This document shows positions 37,484 through 48,037 of a DNA stretch of 64,000 nucleotides, piece by piece. The notes beneath the pieces are model-generated. The model was not told the origin of the DNA, did not search any database, and saw only the letters and a program-made list of their open reading frames with translations. The first letter of the stretch is position 1. Every line of letters begins with the position of its first letter. Origin of the DNA: Ferrimonas senticii DSM 18821 (GTDB lineage: Bacteria > Pseudomonadota > Gammaproteobacteria > Enterobacterales > Shewanellaceae); contig NZ_AUGM01000013.1 of NCBI RefSeq assembly GCF_000422665.1, positions 62,001-126,000 on the forward strand, written 5' to 3'. A program made the position numbers and the translations under genes.

Positions 37484-38527
37484 ATGAGTATTAAAATCGA
37501 CCAAGCGATTATCCACACCGTCCATCAGGACAGTGCGGGCCAGTTGGAGTGCCGTCTGCGGGCCCAGCCACTGAAACAGTCTTTGGCTGCTGATGATTTG
37601 ATAGCCGAACTGCACCGTCTATACACCGCCAAAGCCGGTAAGGGTTATGGCCACTTCGGAGTACCGCTGAATGAAGACGGTTCGCCGGCTGGTGAAGCCA
37701 ATGAAGCATTCGAGCAGGCGCTACACCAGTGGCAAGGCGGTGAACTGGGCTTTGTCGAGTTTACTGCAGAGGCGGGTAAATTGCTGGGACAGGAACTGGC
37801 TAAATATGAGTTTGCTACCGGCGGCTATCTGCTGCTGGCGCACTACAGCCACATTGCCAGCCAATACCTGTTCGTGTCGTTGATGTCGGCCAAGCCATCG
37901 GTGGCGGTGTCGTCAGAGATGGAACTGCAGGGGATGGAGCACTTAGACCTGTCCAATATGCAGCTGACCGCGCGCATCGACTTGACCGAAATGAAAGCCG
38001 ATCCGACCTCAAAGAAGTACATCTCCTTTGTTAAGGGACGTGCTGGCCGCAAGATTGCTGATTTCTTCTTGGACTTTATGGGCTGCATTGAGGGCATCGA
38101 CGCTAAAAAGCAGAACAAAGCGTTGATGCAAGCGGTAGACGACTATGTTGGTCAAGCGGAATTGGATAAATCCGAGCAGCAACAGTGCCGCGATGCGGTA
38201 TTTGATTACTGTAAAGCGCAGATCGCCGTTGGTGATACCGTGCAACTGCGGGACATTGCCGATGAGTTTGCCGATCGTGGTTTGGAATCCTTCCACCAGT
38301 TTACCTCGGATGGCAGCTACGACTTGGCCGAGGAGTTCCCTGCGGATCAAAGCACCCTGCGCCAGTTGAAGAAGTTCGCTGGCACCGGTGGTGGGGTGTC
38401 CATCAGCTTTGACGCGCAACATTTAGGTGAACGAGTTCAATGGGATCCAGTGCGTGACACCATAACTATTCAGGGTGTGCCGCCAAACCTGTTAGAGCAA
38501 TTGATGCGCCGCAACGGCAGCCAGTAG
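37484..38527 (+). CDS. yejK: Nucleoid-associated protein YejK (NdpA)
   Basis: 347 residues, the usual length. The N-terminus [16 protein letters not shown] and the internal block [23 protein letters not shown] are typical of the 37-kDa nucleoid-associated YejK family. NdpA binds DNA and has been linked to topoisomerase modulation in E. coli and Pseudomonas. It is divergent from yejL with 74 bp between start codons and ends before a good terminator. Confidence 0.94.
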   Translation: MSIKIDQAIIHTVHQDSAGQLECRLRAQPLKQSLAADDLIAELHRLYTAKAGKGYGHFGVPLNEDGSPAGEANEAFEQALHQWQGGELGFVEFTAEAGKLLGQELAKYEFATGGYLLLAHYSHIASQYLFVSLMSAKPSVAVSSEMELQGMEHLDLSNMQLTARIDLTEMKADPTSKKYISFVKGRAGRKIADFFLDFMGCIEGIDAKKQNKALMQAVDDYVGQAELDKSEQQQCRDAVFDYCKAQIAVGDTVQLRDIADEFADRGLESFHQFTSDGSYDLAEEFPADQSTLRQLKKFAGTGGGVSISFDAQHLGERVQWDPVRDTITIQGVPPNLLEQLMRRNGSQ

Positions 38528-38621
38528 CACTAGCAACCTCAGAGCGCATCGCTATGCAAACGGCTGTTGTGAATAATTACCCGTTAAAGCTGAATGTAAC
38601 ACTGTGATCTGTATCAACAAG

Positions 38622-38642
38622 GGGCGCTTCGGCGCCCTTTTC
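38622..38642 (+). terminator. Terminator after yejK
   Basis: GGGCGC and GCGCCC form a stem closed by the stable TTCG tetraloop and followed by TTTT. It lies 95 bp after the stop codon. Confidence 0.85.
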
Positions 38643-38752
38643 AATTGCAGCACTAGGCGTTAGCATACCGCTCCAAAATAGGCTTCGAAAATGAATGGCT
38701 ATTCAAGCCCAACCGAAGCTAATGCAAACGACTGCCGCAGACTCTCGATAAC

Positions 38753-40099
38753 ATGACCAATAACACCACTCGGAACATTTTGATGTTCCTGCTGCCATCC
38801 CTACTGGGGATGTTCCTGTTTATGACCCCAATCCCGTATGAGGGCAACTTCACCATTCCAATCGCGATGCTTAAAGATTGGTTGCTGGGATTGATTGGTG
38901 ATTCGGTTAAGCCGCTGGTGGCGGTGGTGATCATCAGTTCCGCGCTGGCCAGCATTGTGGTCAAGCTGATCAAACCGAAAGCGGTATTACAAAACGCCTT
39001 TCTTGATGGCTTGCTTAACCCAACTCCGGTGTGGTTTGTGATCCGAGTGCTGGCGGCGCTGTTTGTGTTGATGATCACCTTTGGCTTTGGTCCAGAGATG
39101 ATCAAAGGCGGCAGCACTGGTGCATTCGTATTTAACGATCTGATGCCAACCTTGTTTGCGGTGTTTCTGTTTGCCGGCTCGTTGTTGCCGCTGCTAACCA
39201 ATTTTGGCTTGCTGGAATTGGTCGGTAGCCTGCTGACGCGGGTGATGCGTCCGTTGTTTAACCTACCAGGTCGTTCGGCGATCAACTGTTTGGCGTCATG
39301 GCTCGGTGATGGCTCGGTTGGGGTGTTGATGTCCTCCAAGCAATATGAAGACAAACTCTATACCCAGCGGGAAGCGGCGATCATTGGCACCACGTTCTCG
39401 GCGGTATCTATCAGCTTCTCGCTGGTGGTGATTGCTCAGGTAGGTTTGGAAGATATGTTTGTGCCGTTCTACCTGACCGTCTGTGCGGCGGGTCTGGTGT
39501 GCGCCCTGATCGTGCCGCGTCTGCCGCCGCTGTCGAACAAAAAAGACCTGCTGATTGATGGCAGCCAGCGTGAATTTGATATTGAAGCGCTGCCAGCAGG
39601 GCAAAACGTATGGCAGTTTGGCTACCAAAATGCGCTGAACGTGGCGGCGGAAGTGGACAGCTTACGCAGTGTTGCCAAGATGAGCCTGAAAAACGCCGTT
39701 GATATGGTGTTTGGCGTACTACCAGTGGTGATGGCAATCGGTACCATGGGCCTGATCATCGCCGAATACACGCCAATCTTTGCTTGGTTGGGTGCCCCAT
39801 TTGTGCCGCTGCTGGAACTGCTGCAGATCCCATTCGCCAAAGAAGCGTCAGAGACCATGGTGGTTGGTTTTGCCGATATGTTTATCCCATCGGTACTGGC
39901 CAGCACCATCGACAACGACATGACCAAGTTTGTGATTGCGGTGCTGTCGGTGACTCAGCTGATCTTTATGTCTGAAATTGGTGCGTTATTGCTGGGCTCG
40001 CGGGTGCCGGTAAAAGCCTGGGAACTGTTTGTGATCTTCCTGCTGCGTACCCTGGTTTCGCTGCCAGTGATCGCCGCAGCAGCACACCTGTTGTTCTAA
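38753..40099 (+). CDS. YjiH family nucleoside-recognition membrane protein
   Basis: 448 residues with about ten to twelve hydrophobic helices. The opening ILMFLLPSLLGMFLFMTPIPYEGNFTIPIAML and the block ADMFIPSVLASTIDNDMTKFVIAVLSVTQLIFMSEIGALLLGSRVP match the YjiH group with Gate (nucleoside-recognition) domains. Members are inner-membrane proteins of uncertain transport function. No strong ribosome site marks the ATG. The gene stands alone, between two terminators. Confidence 0.85.
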   Translation: MTNNTTRNILMFLLPSLLGMFLFMTPIPYEGNFTIPIAMLKDWLLGLIGDSVKPLVAVVIISSALASIVVKLIKPKAVLQNAFLDGLLNPTPVWFVIRVLAALFVLMITFGFGPEMIKGGSTGAFVFNDLMPTLFAVFLFAGSLLPLLTNFGLLELVGSLLTRVMRPLFNLPGRSAINCLASWLGDGSVGVLMSSKQYEDKLYTQREAAIIGTTFSAVSISFSLVVIAQVGLEDMFVPFYLTVCAAGLVCALIVPRLPPLSNKKDLLIDGSQREFDIEALPAGQNVWQFGYQNALNVAAEVDSLRSVAKMSLKNAVDMVFGVLPVVMAIGTMGLIIAEYTPIFAWLGAPFVPLLELLQIPFAKEASETMVVGFADMFIPSVLASTIDNDMTKFVIAVLSVTQLIFMSEIGALLLGSRVPVKAWELFVIFLLRTLVSLPVIAAAAHLLF

Positions 40100-40121
40100 C
40101 AACCAAAACATGACTGACGCG

Positions 40122-40151
40122 AGGCCGCAACCCTAGGGTTGCGGCCTTTTT
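40122..40151 (+). terminator. Terminator after the YjiH family gene
   Basis: AGGCCGCAACCC and GGGTTGCGGCCT form a perfect 12-bp stem around TA, followed by TTTT. Confidence 0.9.
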
Positions 40152-40242
40152 ATTTATGGCAAAGGCCAGTGTCGGACTCGGATTTTTGGCCGCCCAATGG
40201 TACTCTCACAGGCAGTTTTGTAAGTATATCGACTGGTATTTC

Positions 40243-42591
40243 ATGTCTTATCAGGTTTTGGCGCGCAAATGGCGACCAGCCTCTTTTGAACAAGTGGTCG
40301 GGCAGGAACACGTTCTTAAAGCCCTGACTCACGCGCTGCAGCATAACCGTCTGCACCACGCTTATTTGTTCACCGGCACCCGTGGTGTTGGTAAAACCTC
40401 GATCGCCCGTTTGCTGGCTAAGGGATTGAACTGTGAGCAGGGCATTACCGCTACCCCATGTGGCACATGCGATAGCTGTGTTGAGATCAGCCAGGGTCGT
40501 TTTGTCGATCTGCTGGAGATCGATGCTGCTTCGCGCACCAAGGTTGATGACACCCGCGAGATCCTTGACAACGTGCAGTACCAGCCGGTGCGTGGCCGTT
40601 TTAAGGTGTACCTGATTGACGAGGTGCACATGCTCTCGCGTCACAGCTTTAATGCGCTGTTAAAGACCTTGGAAGAGCCGCCAGAGCACGTCAAATTCCT
40701 GCTGGCGACCACCGATCCGCAAAAATTGCCGGTCACGGTGTTGTCCCGTTGCTTGCAGTTCAACCTCAAAAGCGTGCAGCCGCAGCGCATCAGCCAACAC
40801 TTGGCGACGGTACTGGATGCTGAACAGATCAGCTACGAATCGGCGGCACTGGATCTGATCGCTCGCGCCGCCGACGGTTCAGTACGTGATGGCATGAGTC
40901 TGACTGATCAAGCGATTGCCCATGGCGCTGGCAGCTTAATTCTGGCTCAAGTACAGGGAATGCTGGGCACCATCGACAGTCGTTATGCGCTGCAGCTGCT
41001 TAATGGTCTGTGTGCCGGTGAGCCAGCGCAACTGTTGCAAGTGCTGGAAGAGGTTGAACAGTTCGCCCCAGACCACGATGAGTTATTGCGGCAACTGGCG
41101 GCGCTGATGCATCAACTGGCGCTGCTGCAATTCAATCTTAAGCCGCATTCTGAGTTGGCTGATAACCATGTACTGCAAGGGGTGGCGTCACAGCTGGATC
41201 GCGAACAGGTGCAACTGTGGTATCAGATTTTGATTCAAGGCCGCAGTGATCTGGTGTTAGCGCCAGATCCCCGCAGCGGTCTGGAGATGGTGCTGTTGCG
41301 GGCGTTGGCGTTTGCTCCGGCGGTCGAAGTGGCACCGATGCAAGCTAAGCAAGTTACTCCGGTAGTGTTGGCTCCGGCAGCGGTTGCCCATGTCCAAGCG
41401 GCAGCATCGACCACCGTGGCAGAGGCGGCAACCGCCAGCGAAGCGACTTCGGCGTCAGTTGATGCGCCAGCGCCAGTGGCAACCGCCGCGACCATGACCA
41501 TGACCAAACCAGAGCCGATGACCGACACCGCGGCGATCTCTGCCGAAGAAGCATTGGCGGCAGAGCAGATCGCCTTAGAAAGGCAGGCGCAGCAGTTAGC
41601 TCAATCGGGATCCGATAGCCAAGGTCGTCCACAACCTCTGCAGCCAGAGGTACCACAGTATCAGGATGAGGCGGCGATGTTGGCGGCGATGGACGCCGAG
41701 CAAGAGCTGCTGATGTCGCAAGCGGCCGAGCACTTTGATGATTATCAGCCAGAGGATTATCAGCCATCGCCAGCCGCACCGACCGCAGCCTCAGCGGCAG
41801 TAGATGACAGCGATCCGTTGGCACTGATGAAGCAGATTTTGGCGGAGGAGAAGGCGCAGCGTGAGCACTTTGCTGTTGATGAACAGCCTAGTGAGGACGC
41901 GCCGGGAAAGGCTGATGCCGCAGCGCCGACTGCGGCGTCAGCAAGCTCAGCACCACGAACCTTAGCCCGGCCACCGCAGCGGCAGCAGCCAGCGCCGGCA
42001 GTCGACAACGATCCGCCGCCGTGGGCATTGGATGATGCCCCAGCAGTGCAACCGGTTGCGCAGCAGCAGGCCCCAGAGCCAATGCTGCCAATTGGTCAGC
42101 GGCCGCAGCAGATCGAAACGCCGCCAGCCACGGCACCGAGCGCGGTTGTCGCCGCGCCGGTTGCCGCGGATCTGCCGTTAACCGTGCCGGCTGCCGACGA
42201 AGAACGCGAGCTGGATATGCAGTGGTATGGCGCCATTGGCCGGTTAGGCATTGGGGCCCGACCTCGACAGTTGGCGATCAATTCGGTGTTGCAACGAGAT
42301 GGCGAACAGGTGGTGTTGAATCTGCGCCCAGAGCAGCGCCACTTGAACAGCGATAGCGTTGTTGGGCCATTGCAGCAGGCACTGGAAACCCTATGGCAGC
42401 AAGCGGTCAGCCTGCGGATCGAGATCAACCCGATGCCGAATCGAGAAACGCCGCTGGAGATCCGCCGTCGCCGTCAGCGTGAAAAGCTGGAGCAGGCTAA
42501 GGTGGATCTGCAAGCGGATCCGGTGGTGCAGTGGTTTGCTAACGAATTGGATGCCTACCTGTTGGAAGATTCCGTCGCTTATAACGGCTAA
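40243..42591 (+). CDS. dnaX: DNA polymerase III subunit tau (DnaX)
   Basis: Clamp-loader ATPase and replisome organiser, 782 residues. The AAA+ domain has Walker A GTRGVGKT (45-52), Zn-binding Cys64, Cys73, Cys76 and Cys79, Walker B with DEVH (126-129) and the arginine-finger region SRCLQF. An Ala/Pro/Gln-rich linker runs from about residue 380 to 660, followed by the tau-specific C-terminus. The frame opens 29 codons earlier, but MSYQVLARKWRP is the universal start. No A-AAA-AAG slippery heptamer like that of E. coli was found, so gamma may not be made by that route. Confidence 0.97.
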   Translation: MSYQVLARKWRPASFEQVVGQEHVLKALTHALQHNRLHHAYLFTGTRGVGKTSIARLLAKGLNCEQGITATPCGTCDSCVEISQGRFVDLLEIDAASRTKVDDTREILDNVQYQPVRGRFKVYLIDEVHMLSRHSFNALLKTLEEPPEHVKFLLATTDPQKLPVTVLSRCLQFNLKSVQPQRISQHLATVLDAEQISYESAALDLIARAADGSVRDGMSLTDQAIAHGAGSLILAQVQGMLGTIDSRYALQLLNGLCAGEPAQLLQVLEEVEQFAPDHDELLRQLAALMHQLALLQFNLKPHSELADNHVLQGVASQLDREQVQLWYQILIQGRSDLVLAPDPRSGLEMVLLRALAFAPAVEVAPMQAKQVTPVVLAPAAVAHVQAAASTTVAEAATASEATSASVDAPAPVATAATMTMTKPEPMTDTAAISAEEALAAEQIALERQAQQLAQSGSDSQGRPQPLQPEVPQYQDEAAMLAAMDAEQELLMSQAAEHFDDYQPEDYQPSPAAPTAASAAVDDSDPLALMKQILAEEKAQREHFAVDEQPSEDAPGKADAAAPTAASASSAPRTLARPPQRQQPAPAVDNDPPPWALDDAPAVQPVAQQQAPEPMLPIGQRPQQIETPPATAPSAVVAAPVAADLPLTVPAADEERELDMQWYGAIGRLGIGARPRQLAINSVLQRDGEQVVLNLRPEQRHLNSDSVVGPLQQALETLWQQAVSLRIEINPMPNRETPLEIRRRRQREKLEQAKVDLQADPVVQWFANELDAYLLEDSVAYNG

Positions 42592-42713
42592 GCGTGCAGG
42601 TCTAGCGTCACAGAAATTGGCTGGGACAAAGCCAAGCCGGGGCTAACCCCTTGTCGGCCTGACTGGTTCAGGTACACTTTGTCCCGATTTTTCCCCCAAA
42701 TTGAGAGATTACT

Positions 42714-43043
42714 ATGTTTGGTAAAGGTGGAATGGGCGGCCTGATGAAGCAGGCCCAGCAGATGCAAGAGCGCATGCAAAAAGCCCAAGAAGAGATCGCC
42801 AAGATGGAAGCGACCGGTGAATCCGGTGCTGGCCTTGTGAAGATCACCATCAACGGCGCCCACAACGTACGCCGCGTCGAAATTGACGACAGCCTGATGG
42901 AAGACGACAAAGAGATGCTGGAAGATCTGATCGCTGCGGCGTTCAATGACGCCGCTCGTCGCATCGAAGAAGGTCAAAAAGCCAAGATGGCGGAAGTGAC
43001 CGGTGGCATGAAGCTGCCACCTGGCATGAAGATGCCGTTCTAA
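42714..43043 (+). CDS. ybaB: Nucleoid-associated protein YbaB/EbfC
   Basis: 109 residues, [32 protein letters not shown] then [20 protein letters not shown], the standard YbaB/EbfC sequence. It forms a dimeric DNA-binding tweezer. It lies in the conserved dnaX-ybaB-recR order, and recR starts 4 bp after its stop. Confidence 0.97.
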   Translation: MFGKGGMGGLMKQAQQMQERMQKAQEEIAKMEATGESGAGLVKITINGAHNVRRVEIDDSLMEDDKEMLEDLIAAAFNDAARRIEEGQKAKMAEVTGGMKLPPGMKMPF

Positions 43044-43046
43044 CCG

Positions 43047-43646
43047 ATGAAATTCAGTCCACTGGTTGATGAGCTGATCGCTACCTTGCAATGTTTGCCA
43101 GGGGTAGGACCACGTTCGGCGCAGCGAATGGCGTTTCAATTGTTGGAACGCGATCGGTCTGGCGGTGCCAAGCTTGGCAACTCGTTAACTCGTGCCATGA
43201 GCGACGTCGGTCACTGTCAGCAGTGCCGCACGTTCACCGAGCAAACCCTGTGTCAGATCTGCACCAACCCTAAGCGTGCTGAATCTGGCCAATTGTGCGT
43301 GGTAGAGTCGCCAGCCGATATGTTGGCGATTGAATCCTCCGGGCAATACAGCGGTCGTTACTTTGTGTTGATGGGGCATCTGTCGCCACTGGACGGCATT
43401 GGTCCTGATGACATCGGCCTTGATACCCTTGAGCAACTGCTAAAGCAGGGCGATTGGAGCGAAGTGATCTTGGCCACCAATCCTACCGTCGAAGGCGATG
43501 CAACCGCGCAATACATTGCCGATATCGCCAAAGACTATCAGGTCAGTGTCAGCCGCATTGCCCACGGTGTGCCGGTCGGCGGCGAATTGGAGTATGTCGA
43601 TGGCACCACCTTGGCGCTGTCGTTTTCTGGCCGTCGCCAACTGTAG
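43047..43646 (+). CDS. recR: Recombination mediator RecR
   Basis: 199 residues, the family length. The helix-hairpin-helix [17 protein letters not shown] opens the protein. A four-Cys zinc motif [16 protein letters not shown] follows at about 57-72. The Toprim domain carries [14 protein letters not shown] and ends [17 protein letters not shown]. With RecO and RecF it loads RecA at gaps. It is tightly coupled to ybaB and ends at a strong terminator. Confidence 0.97.
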   Translation: MKFSPLVDELIATLQCLPGVGPRSAQRMAFQLLERDRSGGAKLGNSLTRAMSDVGHCQQCRTFTEQTLCQICTNPKRAESGQLCVVESPADMLAIESSGQYSGRYFVLMGHLSPLDGIGPDDIGLDTLEQLLKQGDWSEVILATNPTVEGDATAQYIADIAKDYQVSVSRIAHGVPVGGELEYVDGTTLALSFSGRRQL

Positions 43647-43664
43647 CGGCAGCAGCTGCTCACA

Positions 43665-43698
43665 AACGGGGAACCTTTCGGGTTCCCCGTTTTTTTTG
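43665..43698 (+). terminator. Terminator of dnaX-ybaB-recR
   Basis: AAACGGGGAACC and GGTTCCCCGTTT form a perfect 12-bp stem with a TTTCG loop, followed by eight T. Confidence 0.95.
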
Positions 43699-43843
43699 TC
43701 GAAAAAAACTGGCGAATTGATAGGTTTTGATCTGGTCGAAATTTACTCAACTTATCCACAGCAGTTCCCCAAGTTTTTCCGTTGTTTGCGCTATTCGCCA
43801 ACGATACCTTGTGGTGTCAGTTAAGGACGATGAGAGCAACAGC

Positions 43844-44682
43844 ATGGATGAGCACGTGGTGGGCGATATTATCGAAGGGGCCTTTGATGCCGCCATCGAT
43901 GGCAACTGGTACCAATGGTTGGAGCAACTGCGTCGGCACTTAGGTGCCAGTGGTGGCTTTTTGGTGGATTTAGGCTGTGACTACAGCATGCCGATTGCCT
44001 GTGGCAGCGATGTCGACCCCGGTATCATCAACAGTTACTTGTCGCAGCGTCAGCACGATCCGTGGTACTGGCAGGTACACAATCTGCCCAATCAAGTGAT
44101 GCGCTTAGAGGGATTAGTACGGCAGCGCCGCGCCAAACCGAGGTTGCCAAACTGTGCCAGGCGCTTGATGCCCACTTTCATACCGGAGTGGTGCTCTCGG
44201 GCGAGCAGGGCGACATGTTATTAGCGCTGCACCGCGGCGCCGAGCAGCAAGATTTTGATCAGCGTCAACTCGACTCTCTAACCCAAGTCGTCGGTCATCT
44301 GCGCCGTGCTTTAGGGCTAACCCAACTGTTGGCCGAGCAGGTTAGCCAGCGACTTAAGCGACTCAATTTGTCGCCGCCACTGACCGCCGGCGCCATCGGT
44401 CAAGCGGTGGTACGCGCTAATGGGGTACCGGCCTATGTGGATCCGGCGCTGCGGCAGGCGTTAGCCGAACAATCGCAATTGCACTTTCAACAGGGGCAGC
44501 TCAGCGCCAGCAACCGCTTGCTGGCTAAGCGTATAGCTTATGCCCAGCACCAGGCCTGCAGCGCTAACAAGTCCAGCGAGATACGGCTTGATGGCGCGAC
44601 CTTATCGATAGCGCCGGTGGCTGAGCAGGTGCTGGCTAACGCCAGTTTGTGGCGGCTCTATCGCCACGGTGAATATTCCTGA
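43844..44682 (+). pseudogene. Frameshifted LuxR-type regulator remnant lacking the HTH
   Basis: Coding sequence begins in frame at MDEHVVGDIIEGAFDAAIDGNWYQWL and continues to about position 44,130. It then resumes one frame over from about 44,120 (QTEVAKLCQALDAHFHTGVVL) to 44,682. The joined protein resembles the N-terminal sensor part of LuxR-family regulators (LTQVVGHLRRALGLTQLL, then a PAS-like AIGQAVVRANGVPAYVDPALRQAL). No helix-turn-helix follows before the stop, so both a frameshift and a 3' loss are implied. A sequencing error could explain the frameshift but not the missing domain. The start is uncertain. Confidence 0.6.
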
Positions 44683-44693
44683 AAAACAGGGTA

Positions 44694-44720
44694 TTGAAAA
44701 TCCGCTAGCTGTCCCCATCT
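44694..44720 (+). promoter_or_regulatory. Sigma-32 heat-shock promoter of htpG
   Basis: TTGAAA at 44,694-44,699, 13 bases, then CCCCATCT at 44,713-44,720. This is an almost ideal RpoH promoter, about 40 bp before the htpG start. It begins right at the end of the regulator remnant. Confidence 0.88.
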
Positions 44721-44765
44721 CTTTGGGGACTAACTATTTCAATGCATGTTTTTCAGGAGAAACCC

Positions 44766-46667
44766 ATGTCCGTGCAGCAAGAAACCCACGGTTTTCAGAC
44801 AGAAGTTGCCCAGCTACTGAAGTTGGTAACCCACTCCCTGTATTCCAACAAAGAGATCTTCCTGCGTGAGCTGGTCTCCAACGCTGCCGACGCCGCCGAT
44901 AAGCTGCGTTACAAAGCGCTGTCGGATGCCAGCCTGTACGAAGGCGATGGCGAACTGCGGGTGCGTCTGTCGTTTGATAAGGACGCTGGCACTCTGACCA
45001 TCTCCGATAACGGCATCGGCATGACCAAAGATGAGGTGATCGCCAACTTAGGTACCATCGCCAAATCCGGTACCGCGGAATTTTTCAAAAATCTGTCCGG
45101 TGATGCTGCCAAAGATTCCCAGCTGATTGGCCAGTTCGGTGTCGGTTTCTACTCCGCCTTTATCGTGGCCGATAAGGTAACCGTAAACACCCGCGCTGCC
45201 GGCAGCACCCAAGCGGTGCAGTGGCAGTCGAACGGCCAAGGCGAGTTCACCACCGCCGACATCGACAAAGCCGGCCGCGGTACCGACATCATCTTGCACC
45301 TGAACGACGATGAAAAAGAGTTCTTGGATGAGTGGCGTCTAAAGAGCATCGTGTCTAAGTACTCCGATCACATCTCCATTCCGGTAGAGATGTGGCAACA
45401 GGGCGAAGCCGAGCGTGAGGAAGATGGCGAAACCATTCCTGCCACCGAAGGCCAGTGGCAAGCGGTTAACAAAGCGACCGCGCTGTGGATGCAGTCCAAA
45501 TCCGACATCAGCGACGAACAATACCAAGAGTTCTACAAGCACGTTTCCCACGATTGGGAAGACGCGCTGAGCTGGTCGCACAACAAGGTGGAAGGCAAGC
45601 AAGAGTACACCTCGCTGCTGTACGTGCCATCCAAAGCGCCGTTCGACATGTGGAACCGCGACAACAAGCACGGCCTGAAACTGTACGTGCAGCGGGTATT
45701 CATTATGGATGAAGCGGAGCAGTTCTTGCCGCAGTACCTGCGTTTTATCAAAGGCTTGGTTGATTCCAACGATCTGCCGCTGAACGTCTCTCGGGAGATC
45801 CTGCAAGACAACAAAGTGACCCAATCGCTGCGCACCGCGCTGACCAAGCGAGTACTGGGGATGCTGGATAAGCTGGCCAAAGACGAAGACAAATACGCCA
45901 CCTTCTGGAGCCAGTTCGGTAACGTTCTAAAAGAAGGCCCTGCCGAAGACATGGCCAATAAAGAGAAGATTGCCAAGCTGCTGCGTTTTGCTTCAACTCA
46001 CAACGACAGTGCCAGCGAAAACGTTTCTTTGATGCAGTACGTTGAGCGGATGAAGGAAGGTCAGGACAAGATCTACTACATCGTCGCCGATTCCTACAGC
46101 GCCGCTAAGAACAGCCCACACCTGGAAGTGCTGAAGAAAAAAGGCATTGAAGCGCTGCTACTGTCGGAGCGCATCGATGAGTGGCTGGTATCGCACCTGA
46201 CCGACTTCGATGGCAAGCAGCTAGTATCGGTCACCAAGGGCGATCTAGGCCTGGATGATCTGTCCGATGAAGAGAAAGCCGAGCAAGAGAAACAAGCCGA
46301 GCAGAACAAGCCGTTGCTGGATCGCTTCAAGGACACCTTGGGCGATAAAGTGAAAGAGGTGAAGATCTCTCAGCGTCTGACTGACTCGCCAGCCTGTATC
46401 GTTGCCGGTGAGTACGACATGTCTTCGCAGATGGTGAAGATGATGGAAGCGATGGGCCAGCAGGTGCCAGAGCAAAAGCCAGTATTCGAGCTCAACCTAG
46501 AGCACCCACTGGTGCAAAAACTGGCGGACGAGCAAGATGAGCAGCGCTTTGAGCAGTGGGCCAACCTGCTGCTGAGCCAAGCCACTCTGGCAGAACGCGG
46601 TAGCTTAAAAGATCCATCTGAGTTCGTGTCTCAGCTAAACAGCCTGTTGCTGCAACTGAGCAAATAA
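44766..46667 (+). CDS. htpG: Hsp90 chaperone HtpG
   Basis: 633 residues. The GHKL ATPase domain has [30 protein letters not shown] and [15 protein letters not shown]. The middle domain has [38 protein letters not shown]. The C-terminus is the dimerisation domain. The frame extends eight codons upstream, but [18 protein letters not shown] with CAGGAG 8 bp before it is the right start. Expression is expected to rise on heat shock from the sigma-32 promoter. The neighbour downstream is another stress chaperone. Confidence 0.98.
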   Translation: MSVQQETHGFQTEVAQLLKLVTHSLYSNKEIFLRELVSNAADAADKLRYKALSDASLYEGDGELRVRLSFDKDAGTLTISDNGIGMTKDEVIANLGTIAKSGTAEFFKNLSGDAAKDSQLIGQFGVGFYSAFIVADKVTVNTRAAGSTQAVQWQSNGQGEFTTADIDKAGRGTDIILHLNDDEKEFLDEWRLKSIVSKYSDHISIPVEMWQQGEAEREEDGETIPATEGQWQAVNKATALWMQSKSDISDEQYQEFYKHVSHDWEDALSWSHNKVEGKQEYTSLLYVPSKAPFDMWNRDNKHGLKLYVQRVFIMDEAEQFLPQYLRFIKGLVDSNDLPLNVSREILQDNKVTQSLRTALTKRVLGMLDKLAKDEDKYATFWSQFGNVLKEGPAEDMANKEKIAKLLRFASTHNDSASENVSLMQYVERMKEGQDKIYYIVADSYSAAKNSPHLEVLKKKGIEALLLSERIDEWLVSHLTDFDGKQLVSVTKGDLGLDDLSDEEKAEQEKQAEQNKPLLDRFKDTLGDKVKEVKISQRLTDSPACIVAGEYDMSSQMVKMMEAMGQQVPEQKPVFELNLEHPLVQKLADEQDEQRFEQWANLLLSQATLAERGSLKDPSEFVSQLNSLLLQLSK

Positions 46668-46687
46668 GCGCCAGCCATATTTGCAGT

Positions 46688-46727
46688 AAGCCCCATTTAG
46701 GCGACACTAACGGCCTAGTGGGGCTTT
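46688..46727 (+). terminator. Terminator after htpG
   Basis: AAGCCCCA and TGGGGCTT, extended by TAGGC and GCCTA, form the stem, followed by TTT. It lies before the YbbN gene, which probably has its own promoter or relies on read-through. Confidence 0.8.
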
Positions 46728-46743
46728 TGTTTAAGAGAATCTT

Positions 46744-47592
46744 ATGTCCGACAATATCTTTAACGCCAACGCACAGAACATTCAGCAGATTGTTGAAGCG
46801 TCGAAGCAGCGTCCGGTGGTGATGAACTTCCACTCGGCGCAAGTGCCAGAGTGTGCTCAGGTTACCCAAGCGCTGCAAGTTGAAGCGCAAAAACGGCCGC
46901 AGCATCTGGTACTGGCGCAGGTTGATTGCGATAGCCAAATCGAGATTGCCCAGTACTTCCGTATTCAAGCGCTGCCAACGGTGTTGGTGTTGGTTAACGG
47001 CCAACCGGTGGACGGTTTTGCCGGCCCACAACCGGCGGAAGTGATCGCCACCATGCTGGCCAAACACTTACCGCAAGAGTGGCAGTTGAAATTAGAAGCG
47101 GCGGCGCCGCTGCTGGAAGCCGGCGACTTTAACGGCGCTTTGCCGCTGCTGCGCGAAGCGCTGGCTGATGAACAAAACGGCGAAACCCTGCTGGCGCTGG
47201 CACAGGCACTGCTGGGACTGAAAAACGCCGATGAAGCGGAAGTGCTGCTAAACCAAGTGAAATTGGAAGATCAAGACAGCCGCTTTACCAGCTTAAAATC
47301 GCAGTTAACCTTACTGCGCGAAGCGGCCGACACCCCGGAAATTCGCGCCCTGCAAAACCGTTTAGAGTCGGAGCCAGACAATCACGCCCTGGTGGTGGAA
47401 TTGGCCAAGGCGTTGCATCTGGCCGGGCGTAACGAAGAAGCCCTCGAAGGCTTGTTTGCGCTGCTGAAAACCCGTCTGGATGCCGCTGATGGTGAAGCGC
47501 GCAAAGCGTTTTTGGATATCGTGAATGCCATCGGCAGCGGCGATCCTGTGGCCGCCGGTTTCCGTCGTAAATTCTACGGTTTGCTGTATTGA
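46744..47592 (+). CDS. ybbN: Thioredoxin-like co-chaperone YbbN (CnoX)
   Basis: 282 residues. An N-terminal thioredoxin fold (about 1-110) is followed by TPR-like helices. The active-site CXXC is replaced by VPEC (34-37), keeping only the second Cys, as in the CnoX group (SxxC). Such proteins act as holdases with a redox-switchable Cys rather than as oxidoreductases. CnoX passes substrates to GroEL and DnaK in E. coli. Its place after htpG supports a proteostasis role. Confidence 0.9.
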   Translation: MSDNIFNANAQNIQQIVEASKQRPVVMNFHSAQVPECAQVTQALQVEAQKRPQHLVLAQVDCDSQIEIAQYFRIQALPTVLVLVNGQPVDGFAGPQPAEVIATMLAKHLPQEWQLKLEAAAPLLEAGDFNGALPLLREALADEQNGETLLALAQALLGLKNADEAEVLLNQVKLEDQDSRFTSLKSQLTLLREAADTPEIRALQNRLESEPDNHALVVELAKALHLAGRNEEALEGLFALLKTRLDAADGEARKAFLDIVNAIGSGDPVAAGFRRKFYGLLY

Positions 47593-47610
47593 TAGCGACT
47601 GTCGCCAAAT

Positions 47611-47637
47611 AAAAAGCCACCGCAAGGTGGCTTTTTT
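47611..47637 (+). terminator. Terminator after ybbN
   Basis: AAAAAGCCACC and GGTGGCTTTTTT with a 4-base loop. The A-run on the other side would let it work in both directions. Confidence 0.92.
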
Positions 47638-47890
47638 GATCGATGCTGGCGGGTAGCCGAAAACAAGTTTTCGGACTTTATACCAATTAGACTAATGTTG
47701 TGCTCGTCTGCTGCGAAGCTGCAGAAACCAGATAATTTTTTGATTGGTATTCGCCTCCGGCGGGAAAGGGGTTCACCCTTTTCAATCCCAAATGCCTCCA
47801 ACACGGCGAAAGCCCTTCGCTCCTTGTGCTGCTCCTTTCGGCACTGCGCGGATGCATCGCCCCTGATTTAGCCGCGCACTCCGGCCATCC

Positions 47891-48031
47891 ATGACCCTCG
47901 ACCTCAATGCGCAGCACACCGCTCAGCGCCGTGAGTCGGCCAAAAACCGTTGGCGCAACCGTTACCAGAAAATCACTTCCCTTAATGCTTCTGATGACGG
48001 TTGCTATGGCGGCTCTAAGCCGACTTGTTGA
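47891..48031 (+). other. Short open frame inside the repeat region (46 codons)
   Basis: It encodes MTLDLNAQHTAQRRESAKNR and continues to a stop at 48,031. No ribosome site was seen. The frame is probably a by-product of the repeat rather than a gene, though Arg/Lys/Asn-rich short frames of this kind are often annotated. Confidence 0.2.
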
Positions 48032-48037
48032 CGCCGA

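Noticed and set aside
40243..42591. Programmed frameshift in dnaX producing gamma
   Set aside because: I looked for the A-AAA-AAG heptamer and found none in the gene, so no such site is reported. Other slippage signals were not excluded.
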